DNA of 40,092 bases, from assembly GCA_015065335.1 (NCBI GenBank), contig SVQM01000007.1, positions 1-40,092 of the forward strand, given 5' to 3'. Below are positions 1 through 10,414 of the stretch, piece by piece. The notes under the pieces are model-generated. The model worked only from the letters and a program-made list of their open reading frames with translations. It was not told the DNA's origin and made no database searches. Source of the stretch: Oscillospiraceae bacterium (GTDB lineage Bacteria; Bacillota; Clostridia; Oscillospirales; CAG-272). Positions within the stretch are counted from its first letter, which is position 1, and every line of letters begins with the position of its first letter. The translations under genes were made by a program, and so were the position numbers.

Positions 1-133
1 AAAACACAAGCGGTTTGGTGTGGCAGATGCTTTGTCATGTTCTCTGTTATGCCTTTTATGGGAAAAGCAGAAACATATCGCCGGTGACGGAGAATGGAAT
101 ATTTTAAAATTACACAACAAAAGGAGAATTTTT

Positions 134-817
134 ATGAAGAAAATAACAGCATTATTTTTAGCAGTATTTATGGCGGTCAGCCTATCCGTGAATCTTTACG
201 CAGCTGATTTTGACGTATCAGATTATAAAAATCCGTTTACAGGTACTGCATATACCGAAGATGATTTTTACGGAAACGGAACTATTATCATTATTTTGTC
301 TCATGAGGCAAGCATTGAGTGGCGTGAGTATACCAAGGAGGACTTCCCCGAACTTGAGCTTGATTCTGTTGATACAAAAGATCCTGCATCTACGGACAAA
401 GAATTCATTCTTGGAAATCCGGAATATCGCAACTTTGTGCACATTACTTTGAAGGACAAGAGCAACAAAGCTGTAATTGAAGCAATAGAGCTTCTGTATA
501 ACAGAAATGATGATGACTATATGTCCGAAAATCCTAAAAAGGATATTCATTTAGCGCTGCCCATGTACAAAACATACTATGATAAACCTGATATAAATCC
601 GGATATCGATGACAACTTTTCATATACAATAGGTGATGTTAATAATGATGATATTTTAAACCTTACAGACGTATCGCATATGCTAAAATATATAGCAGGA
701 TGGGAAAATATTGAGATTATTTTTTTAGCTACAGATTTAAACGGAGATGATGTGATTACTCTTAGCGACGCATCTATACTTCTTAAAAAACTTGCAAAAT
801 GGGGAATATATAATTAA
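134..817 (+). CDS. Secreted protein: signal peptide, subtilase-propeptide (I9)-like domain, C-terminal dockerin-like repeat pair
   Basis: ATG at 134 preceded by AAGGAGAA; MKKITALFLAVFMAVSLSVNLYA signal peptide. C-terminus GDVNNDDILNLTDVSHMLKYIAGWE...DLNGDDVITLSDASILLKKLAKW is dockerin-like. Middle segment resembles the N-terminus of the subtilase at 2154 (YTKEDFPELEL vs YTQSDFPEIEI). Confidence 0.85.
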   Translation: MKKITALFLAVFMAVSLSVNLYAADFDVSDYKNPFTGTAYTEDDFYGNGTIIIILSHEASIEWREYTKEDFPELELDSVDTKDPASTDKEFILGNPEYRNFVHITLKDKSNKAVIEAIELLYNRNDDDYMSENPKKDIHLALPMYKTYYDKPDINPDIDDNFSYTIGDVNNDDILNLTDVSHMLKYIAGWENIEIIFLATDLNGDDVITLSDASILLKKLAKWGIYN

Positions 818-857
818 GGGAATATTTTAAAATTATACAACAAAAGGAGAGATATTT

Positions 858-1403
858 ATGAAAAAGTTAACAGCATTAACAGTTACACTCGTACTTTTAA
901 TCTTATCATTAGCACAGGTCATATATGCATCGGATGAAGGTTATATTGGGAATATAGGTGAAATCAGAGTAGGTCTTTATGAAGCTGAGCGTTTTGACTA
1001 TGATTCATTTCCCGGTGTAAAAATACAAATAATTAGATACTACAGCAGTTGCGGCTTCTATATTATGCTTGAAGAAAGGACAATTAAAGCTACAGATGAG
1101 GCGGTAGAGATCATAAAATCAATTATCGGAGATAATATCGAGTATATAATACCTTCTTATAAGACGATAGTATCCGGCGACCTCATGTGGTATAACGGAG
1201 ATGCTGATAGTGATTGGGATTGTGATCTTACCGATGTATCTCTTGTTCTGAAATATATTGCCAAATGGGATGTGCCCTTTGAAAATTCGGAATTCGAAGC
1301 CGTGGATTTATACAGAGACGGTAAGATAACACTTGTGGACGTAACTATTATGATGAAAAAGATCGCCGGATGGGACCAGAGCAAATGGCTGCCGGCACAG
1401 TAA
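858..1403 (+). CDS. Secreted dockerin-like protein with diverged propeptide-like domain (tandem paralogue of 134..817)
   Basis: RBS AAGGAGAG; signal peptide MKKLTALTVTLVLLILSLAQVIYA; NGDADSDWDCDLTDVSLVLKYIAKWD...DLYRDGKITLVDVTIMMKKIAGWD dockerin repeats; IIPSYKTI motif shared with paralogues. Confidence 0.82.
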   Translation: MKKLTALTVTLVLLILSLAQVIYASDEGYIGNIGEIRVGLYEAERFDYDSFPGVKIQIIRYYSSCGFYIMLEERTIKATDEAVEIIKSIIGDNIEYIIPSYKTIVSGDLMWYNGDADSDWDCDLTDVSLVLKYIAKWDVPFENSEFEAVDLYRDGKITLVDVTIMMKKIAGWDQSKWLPAQ

Positions 1404-1436
1404 TTTCTAAAAAAAGGAGATATAAGGAGATATAAA

Positions 1437-1619
1437 ATGAAAAGGATTGCTTCGGGAGGATTGGATAATGACACTGATTCGTTAAGTACTAATGAGCATA
1501 GTTCAAATGAAAGTATTCATAAATACATAAAATTTTCTGAAGAAATTTTAGAAGAACATGTGAAAAGCAGAAACATATCGCCGGTGACGGCAAATGGAGA
1601 TGCGGATGAGTTTTTTTAA
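1437..1619 (+). CDS. Short hypothetical ORF (60 aa)
   Basis: ATG preceded by duplicated AAGGAGATAT; its 3' part contains a 29-bp sequence also found at 62-90. No recognisable domain. Confidence 0.3.
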   Translation: MKRIASGGLDNDTDSLSTNEHSSNESIHKYIKFSEEILEEHVKSRNISPVTANGDADEFF

Positions 1620-1641
1620 AAAAGAGGAAACACAAAGAAAT

Positions 1642-1672
1642 ATGAGCTTAGCATAACACCAAGCTCATTTGT
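1642..1672 (+). terminator. Putative intrinsic terminator hairpin
   Basis: ATGAGCTT..AAGCTCAT inverted repeat followed by a T/A-rich tract. Confidence 0.4.
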
Positions 1673-1732
1673 AAAATTTCAATTTTAATTTTATTCGGGT
1701 TTTACAGGATGTGATAATAACTTTGTTTATCA

Positions 1733-2023
1733 TTAAATGCTATGTCCTGCAATACGTTTCAAGATAAGCGAAGCATCTGACAAATTCAATACATTGTTAT
1801 TATCCATATCATATGAATGGAAATATTCATAAATGTCAACATCCCACTTGGCGACGTGTTTAAGAAGGAGCGATACATCAGAAAGATTATACTCACGGTA
1901 CGTGTCGCCTATAAAAGGTACTTCAACCCACCCATCAGGTATGTCATTGGCAAATGACACCGATGCAAAAACCGAGATAATGATACAAATAGCAATCAAA
2001 AACATCGAAAACTTTTTTAACAA
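1733..2023 (-). CDS. Small secreted dockerin-only protein
   Basis: TTG start at 2023 preceded by GGAGG; signal peptide LLKKFSMFLIAICIIISVFASVSFA; degenerate first repeat GDTYREYNLSDVSLLLKHVAKWD then intact DMDNNNVLNLSDASLILKRIAG. Confidence 0.75.
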   Translation of the reverse strand: MLKKFSMFLIAICIIISVFASVSFANDIPDGWVEVPFIGDTYREYNLSDVSLLLKHVAKWDVDIYEYFHSYDMDNNNVLNLSDASLILKRIAGHSI

Positions 2024-2153
2024 AACAATCCCTCCTAAACGATATATTCTCATCTATAGTATATGAAATATACTACACCATGGGAATATATTATACCACT
2101 TTTTTGAGCTTTTGTAAATACATTTTTGAAAATTTAAATATTTGAGGTGCAAA

Positions 2154-4829
2154 ATGAAAAAAATTATTAGTTCTATTATGTTGATATCAATCATTTTTTC
2201 TATATGTATCCCTGTTTTTTCCGATAACATAGATGACAATAACAACATAAATTACAGCCAAGCAAAAGATTCATTAAACTTTTGCGACGCTATACTTGAC
2301 AATGAATTTTCGGGTGATGGTGTTATATATGTGACTATGCATCACGATGTAAGTGATGTAGGGAAAATTTATACTCAATCTGATTTTCCGGAAATAGAAA
2401 TTGAAAATATTTTTGACATAACCTCAGCTAACATAAATAGTAAAAAAGAAGATTACGGACCTGATTTTAAGAACATATTAAAAATTATTCTTGTACATAA
2501 AGATAGAGATGGTGTTATTTCATCCATCGAAAAGCTACAGTTTAGAGCTAATGTCGATATATATTGGGTAGAACCCTCTTAAAAACTAACGTGTACAGAA
2601 GAGGTTATTATAGACAATTCGGAGCCTGTTTTTAATGACACATATTATCCATCTCAAAAATGGGTATATGATATTATTGGATTAACTGATGTATGGAGTG
2701 AATTCGATATTGATTGCAATTCTTTGAAAGTAGCAATAGTTGATAGGCATGGTGTTAAACAACATGAGGATATAGAATTGGAATCAGAAATAAATCTATA
2801 TGGTTCTGATTTTAATTATCAAACAGCCGGAAATCATGGTACTTCGTGTGCCGGCATTGTAGGTGCTACACAGAATAATGGGAAATGGGTTGCCGGTATT
2901 TGCAAAAATATTAGTATAATATCCATTATTCCTCCGAAACTATCATACAATGTTAATGATCCATCTGATTCTAATATTGTTTCTTTTTTTACAGATATAG
3001 TAAAGTGCCTTAATGATCATAATATTTCTGTCGCAAACATAAGTTTTTGCATTGAGGAACAGTATGTCTATGCCAATAAAACTTCTTGTGAGAATATAAT
3101 AAATAATTATCGGGGACTTTTAATATGTTCAGCAGGAAATAAAAATTTTGATGTTGATGATGAACCTCTCTTTCTATCAAGCTTTAATTGTAACAATATT
3201 ATTTCCGTTGGAGCTACAAATTCAAGTGATGAACTTTGGTATAAAAATAAACAATCAGGAACAAATTACGGAATCAAAAGTGTTGATTTGTTTGCTCCGG
3301 GACATGGGCTTAGTGTAATAATCGGTAGTGGTAGTTCATCTGATATAGAACTTGATGCTTATGGAACGTCTTATGCCGCTCCAATAGTCTCCGGCGTAGC
3401 TGCGCTGATAATGTCCGAAAATCCAAGTCTGGATCCCCTACAGGTCAAAGCTATCATTATGAATACGGTAGACAGAAGTGATGCTTTCATCGGTAAATGC
3501 GTCAGCGGCGGTAGAATCAACGCATACAGAGCTGTATATGTAGCACATGATCTGAAAGATAATGCTCCCGATACCGAAAGTCGTTACAACTCGAATTTCC
3601 TGTTCCATGCAAGCACAAATACTATTGTTAAATACGTAGGTATACACGGTACCCCTGATATGCCTTCAGAAATTAACGAAGTTCCTGTAACGAAAATAGA
3701 AGAACGTGCTTTTTATAAAAACACGTTCATCAGACAGATTGATATACCTTCAAATATTACGCGAATCGGTGAGGAGGCTTTCAGGCAATGCACGGCGTTG
3801 GAAACAGTTACCGTTGGCTCATCCATTATACAAGATAGAGCTTTTCTTGGATGTAATTCACTTGAAAACGTAACTCTCTCGAATAATCTTGTAGGTATAG
3901 GTGAAATGGCATTCTGGGATTGTAACTATGAATATATATCAGTCCCGAATACTCTGGTCGCCATCGGAGACGATGCATTTGCTCTGAGTTCGCATCTTAT
4001 TGTACCGGAAGGCTCGGATGTTCAAAATTACTTTGCATCAAAGGGTTACTCGATGCTTCTTATCACGGGCGGAAGTGTTTCCGGTTATCATAATGGCACT
4101 TTTGTTTATGTGGATCCCGATAATCCGGGAGGCCTTAAGAATATCAACATACCGGAATCCTATTTGGGTACTCCAATAACCTATATTGGCAGTCATGCTT
4201 TTGAAGATGCGGATAATATAGAGATGATCAATATACCCACCACCGTTACGTCCATCGGTTACAGAGCTTTCAGAGGCTGTGATAACCTTAAAACCGTGGT
4301 CATTCCTCCGTCGGTCACAAGTATTTCAAACAGCATGAACAGTACCATCGTTGAGGATTCACCCAATGCGACGATATACTGCACAAGGGCTTCGTCTGCT
4401 TATGGGCATGTGTTGCAGAATAATCTTTCATGCATTCATATGGAGACAAGAACAAATGACGCCGGGGATGAGTATGCGGTTGTGTGCGGACTGTTGGAAA
4501 AAGAGGGGAACGGAACAGAATATATTATTCCCGAGACTTTTGCAGGACTTACCGTAACCATGATCGATCCCGCTGCATTTTCATGTTCGATGGAAACTCC
4601 TTTTAACATGACAAAGATGTTTATTCCCGAAACTGTAGAAACGATCGGAGGCAATGCTTTTTCTGATTGTACTAATCTTACGGATGTTTACATATATTCA
4701 GATACAGCAACGGTAGGATTATACTGTTTTGCCGGTGTAGATACTTCGCATTTTAAAATACATTGCAAGTCCGGTTCTCCGGCATTTGTTTATGCGGCAA
4801 TTAACGGCTATACCTTTGTACTTATGTGA
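2154..4829 (+). pseudogene. Secreted S8 (subtilisin-like) protease with propeptide and C-terminal BspA-type LRR repeats, interrupted by an in-frame TAA at 2580-2582
   Basis: ORFs 2142..2582 and 2724..4829 are in the same frame; 2583-2723 is open in that frame (KLTCTEEVIIDNSEPVFNDTYYPSQKWVYDIIGLTDVWSEFDIDCNS). Triad motifs VAIVDRHGV (Asp), NHGTSCAGIVGA (His), YGTSYAAPIVSGVAAL (Ser). LRR-like repeats such as IPSNITRIGEEAFRQCTALETVTV. Signal peptide at 2154. Confidence 0.8.
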
Positions 4830-4855
4830 GTATAATTACAACAATACCATAAATG

Positions 4856-4885
4856 GGGCTGACTTCATCTGTCAGCCCTGTTTTT
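4856..4885 (+). terminator. Intrinsic terminator after the subtilase
   Basis: GGGCTGAC-TTCATCT-GTCAGCCC followed by TGTTTTT. Confidence 0.85.
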
Positions 4886-4992
4886 CATATTTACGGCTCT
4901 AAGTGAAAAAATCCACTCTGTCGCTATTGTAATTTTTGAATATATATGGTAAAATAATAGAATAATAATGATAATTACATCGGAGATAAACC

Positions 4993-6180
4993 ATGGAATA
5001 CATTTTTTCTGATAAACTGAACTCGCTGAAGCCTTCCGCTATCCGTGAGATACTCAAAAACAGCGGAAACTCTATCCCCTTTTCTGCGGGAAATCCCTCT
5101 CCTCTGTCCTTCCCCGTTGACGCTATCCGTGAGCTTTCCGCAGATATTTTTCAGAACAACTCTACTGCGGCACTCCAGTACAGCATCACCGAGGGCTACG
5201 CTCCCCTGATCGAAAGTGTTGCCGCAAGACTGAAGTCTCGTTTCAATATTGACACAGACCACAATCCCGTTATCATCACATCGGGCGGTCAGCAGGGTAT
5301 CGAGCTTGCCTGTAAGGCATTCTGCAACGAGGGTGACACCGTTATCTGCGAGAATCCCAGCTTTATCGGAGCACTTAATGCTTTCCGTTCTCTCGGTACA
5401 AATCTCGTGGGAATCGACATTGAGGGCGACGGCATCTCTCCCGAGAAGCTCGATCTGGCACTCACCGAGAATCCCCGTGCAAAGCTCATCTATCTGATCC
5501 CCACATTCCAGAACCCCCGCGGTACTACCACATCTCTTGAAAAGCGCAAGGCTATTTACGAGGTGGCTCTCCGTCACAAGGTGATGATCCTTGAGGATAA
5601 CCCCTACGGTGAGCTTCGCTTCAGCGGTGAGGAGATCCCCACTCTCAAGTCCATGGACACCGAGGGCATCGTGATCTACTGTTCATCCTTCTCAAAGATC
5701 CTCTCCGCAGGTATGCGTGTAGGATTTGTATCTGCTCCCGAGGCAGTTATTCAGAAGATGGTCGTTGCAAAGCAGTGTGAGGACGTTCACACCAATATCT
5801 TCTTCCAGATGCTCTGCCACCGCTTTATGACCGAGTACGATTTCGACGGTCACATCAAGGGCATCTGCGATCTCTACGGCAGAAAATGCGCTCTCATGAT
5901 GAGCGAGCTTGATAAGAATATGCCGAAGGAGATCACTCATACCGTTCCCGACGGCGGTCTGTTCGTATGGCTTACAATGCCTGCAGGCTCCGATATGCTC
6001 GGATACATCAAGGCGTGCACCGCCGCAGGAGTATCTGCAGTTCCCGGAATCGCATTCAACGCTGACACCGAAGCATCATCCGATTCATTCCGCATTACAT
6101 ACGCCACTCCCTCCGACGAGGATATTGTCAAAGGTATCGGAATCATGGCGGATGTAGCGAAGAACTGGATTAAATCCTAA
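4993..6180 (+). CDS. PLP-dependent aminotransferase, class I/II (2-aminoadipate transaminase-like)
   Basis: PLP fold signatures, e.g. IIYCSSFSKILSAGMRVGFV (Lys motif), ITSGGQQGIELACKAF, EDNPYGELRF; RBS GGAG upstream. Confidence 0.88.
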   Translation: MEYIFSDKLNSLKPSAIREILKNSGNSIPFSAGNPSPLSFPVDAIRELSADIFQNNSTAALQYSITEGYAPLIESVAARLKSRFNIDTDHNPVIITSGGQQGIELACKAFCNEGDTVICENPSFIGALNAFRSLGTNLVGIDIEGDGISPEKLDLALTENPRAKLIYLIPTFQNPRGTTTSLEKRKAIYEVALRHKVMILEDNPYGELRFSGEEIPTLKSMDTEGIVIYCSSFSKILSAGMRVGFVSAPEAVIQKMVVAKQCEDVHTNIFFQMLCHRFMTEYDFDGHIKGICDLYGRKCALMMSELDKNMPKEITHTVPDGGLFVWLTMPAGSDMLGYIKACTAAGVSAVPGIAFNADTEASSDSFRITYATPSDEDIVKGIGIMADVAKNWIKS

Positions 6181-6230
6181 GGCTTTTATCCAAGATCCAT
6201 TATATTGTTTGATAAACGGAGGTGTTTTAT

Positions 6231-8055
<1,825 letters not shown>

Positions 8056-8076
8056 GAAATTAGAAAAAGCTCTTTG

Positions 8077-8126
8077 CTTCCCTCTCAGAGGGAGGTGTCT
8101 CGATCACCTGATCGTGACGGAAGAAG
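8077..8126. repeat. Intergenic two-hairpin repeat (CCCTCTnAGAGGG-AGGTGTC-stem-GACGGAaGAG type)
   Basis: CTTCCCTCTCAGAGGGAGGTGTCTCGATCACCTGATCGTGACGGAAGAAG; same architecture as 40019..40070. Confidence 0.6.
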
Positions 8127-8180
8127 TTTTAATTAACATAAAATAAGTTATCTATCATAGAAAGGTTATAGGCAAGTATC

Positions 8181-9572
8181 ATGGAACTTACTGAAATTCG
8201 CTCCCTCTACCGCAATGCGGCTGATTTTGAGGGCAAAAAAGTCACTGTCGGCGGATGGGTGAGAAGCATTCGTGCATCCAAGACTTTTGGCTTCATCGTT
8301 ATGGCTGACGGTACGTTTTTCGAAACTCTGCAGATCGTTTACAGCGAAAATCTCCCCAATTTTGCGGAGATCGGCAAGCTGAACGTTGGTACTGCGCTCA
8401 TCGTCAGCGGTACTATCGTGGCAACTCCCGAGGCAAAGCAGCCCTTCGAGCTTCACGCAGACGAGGTAGTTGTTGAGGGCCCCTCTACTCCCGATTATCC
8501 TCTCCAGAAGAAGCGTCACACCACCGAGTACCTGCGTACCATCTCCCACCTCCGTCCCAGAACCAATCTGTTCCAGGCGGTATTCCGCATTCGCTCTCTT
8601 GCGGCATTTGCTATCCACAAGTTCTTCAATGAGAGAAACTTCGTATATACTCACACTCCTCTCATCACCGGTAGTGACTGTGAAGGTGCAGGTGAGATGT
8701 TCCGTGTTACTACCATGGATCCGGCAAACATCCCCATGACCGAGGACGGACAGGTTGACTACAGTCAGGATTTCTTCGGACGCAGCACTAACCTTACCGT
8801 CAGCGGACAGCTCAACGGTGAGACCTTTGCTATGGCGTTCCGCAACATATACACCTTCGGTCCCACATTCCGTGCCGAGAACTCCAACACCACCAGACAC
8901 GCCGCTGAGTTCTGGATGATCGAGCCCGAGATGGCTTTTGCCGATCTGAATGACGATATGGCGTTGGCTGAGGACATGATAAAGTACATCATAAACTACG
9001 TTCTTGAAAATGCTCCCGAGGAAATGAAGTTCCTGAATCAGTTCGTTGACAACGGACTCCTTGAGAGACTTGAGCATGTGGCAAATTCCGAGTTCGGTCA
9101 TGTGACCTACACCGAGGCTGTTGAGATCCTTGAGCGTAACAACGACAACTTCGCATACAAGGTATACTGGGGCTGTGATCTTCAGACCGAGCACGAGAGA
9201 TACCTCACCGAGCAGGTATTCAAGCGTCCCGTATTCGTTACCGATTATCCCAAGGAGATCAAGGCGTTCTACATGAAGCTGAACGAAGACGGAAAGACCG
9301 TTGCCGCTATGGACTGTCTCGTCCCCGGAATCGGTGAGATCATCGGCGGGTCTCAGCGTGAAGATGATCTCGCAAAGCTTGAGGCTCGTATCGACGAGCT
9401 TGGTCTCGACCGTGAGAGCTACGGCTTCTACCTTGACCTCCGTAAGTACGGCTCCGCCCGTCACGCAGGCTTCGGTCTCGGCTTCGAGCGCTGCATCATG
9501 TACCTCACAGGCGTCCAGAATATCCGTGACGTCCTCCCCTTCCCCAGAACAGTAGGTACTTGCGAGCTTTAA
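8181..9572 (+). CDS. asnS: Asparaginyl-tRNA synthetase
   Basis: Full-length class IIb aaRS: OB-fold [50 protein letters not shown]-terminal [28 protein letters not shown]. Confidence 0.96.
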   Translation: MELTEIRSLYRNAADFEGKKVTVGGWVRSIRASKTFGFIVMADGTFFETLQIVYSENLPNFAEIGKLNVGTALIVSGTIVATPEAKQPFELHADEVVVEGPSTPDYPLQKKRHTTEYLRTISHLRPRTNLFQAVFRIRSLAAFAIHKFFNERNFVYTHTPLITGSDCEGAGEMFRVTTMDPANIPMTEDGQVDYSQDFFGRSTNLTVSGQLNGETFAMAFRNIYTFGPTFRAENSNTTRHAAEFWMIEPEMAFADLNDDMALAEDMIKYIINYVLENAPEEMKFLNQFVDNGLLERLEHVANSEFGHVTYTEAVEILERNNDNFAYKVYWGCDLQTEHERYLTEQVFKRPVFVTDYPKEIKAFYMKLNEDGKTVAAMDCLVPGIGEIIGGSQREDDLAKLEARIDELGLDRESYGFYLDLRKYGSARHAGFGLGFERCIMYLTGVQNIRDVLPFPRTVGTCEL

Positions 9573-9589
9573 TTATATTATTTATTTTT

Positions 9590-10267
9590 GCGGGGAACCC
9601 TTTTTCGAGAAAAAGGGGTTCCCCGCACCCCTCCCAAAAAGCTTTATATAAAAATTTATAGGTGCTTATGTTTTTCATAAGCACCGTTTTGGTCGTGAGA
9701 TCACTTTGTTTTTCAGGTGAAGCTGTGCCGATATTTGCCCGTCGGGCTTCCCGACTTTTTCGAGAAAAAGGGGTTCCCCGCACCCCTCCCAAAAAGCTTT
9801 ATATAAAATATTATAGGTGCTTATGTTTTTCATAAGCACCGTTTTGGTCGTGGGATCTCTTTGTTTTTCAGGTGAAGTTGTGCCGATATTTACCCGTCGG
9901 GCTTCCCGACTTTTTCAAGAAAAAGTTCCTCCCCCACACCCCCTCTTTAAAAAGCTTTATATAAAAATTTATAGGTGCTTATGTTTTTCATAAGCACCGT
10001 TTTGGTCGTGGGATCTCTTTGTTTTTCAGGTGAAGCTGTGCCGATATTTGCCCGTCGGGCTTCCCGACTTTTTCGAGAAAAAGGGGTTCCCCGTACCCCT
10101 CCCAAAAAGCTTTATATAAAACAAGACAAGGTACACTCAAAATTGTAGGGGTCGGCGCCATCGACGACCCGTTTTCGATTTTAGTTATACCTTGTTTTCT
10201 ATTTATTTGAAAGTTTTTGCGGGTGGGGTACGGGGAGGGTGCTTTTTTCAAAAAGCATCCTCCCCGC
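9590..10267. repeat. Expanded two-hairpin intergenic element with internal ~155-158 bp tandem repeat (about 3 copies)
   Basis: Anchor AAAAAGCTTTATATAAA at 9636, 9791, 9949 and 10104; each unit carries GGTGCTTATG-TTTTT-CATAAGCACC and GTCGGG-CTT-CCCGAC hairpins; terminal hairpins at 9590-9626 and 10231-10267. Confidence 0.85.
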
Positions 10268-10414
10268 ATAATAATAGTAATATTCAAACCTTAAATAGTT
10301 TCCGTATTATTGCAGACCAAAATGGTGACGGTTTTTTGACAATGACTTTCATAGGGGCGGCTCCTTTCGTATATGTACCTACGTTATCAGTATATGCGAA
10401 GGTTTTGTTTTTGT

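Noticed and set aside
2580-2582. TAA as a reassigned sense codon
   Set aside because: Several intact genes in the window end at TAA at the expected C-terminus (e.g. asnS, aminotransferase, nrdR), so general reassignment is not supported.
4975-5577. 200-aa minus-strand ORF opposite the aminotransferase
   Set aside because: Antisense shadow of a clear conserved gene.
8056-8180. T-box leader upstream of asnS
   Set aside because: The spacer is too short and no T-box consensus was seen; the hairpins belong to a dispersed repeat.
8166-9464. 432-aa minus-strand ORF opposite asnS
   Set aside because: Mirror ORF caused by codon bias; asnS on the plus strand is unambiguous and the antisense protein has no recognisable motif.
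9590-10130. CRISPR array
   Set aside because: Repeat unit is ~155 bp tandem with near-identical whole units; there are no short direct repeats with unique spacers and no cas genes.
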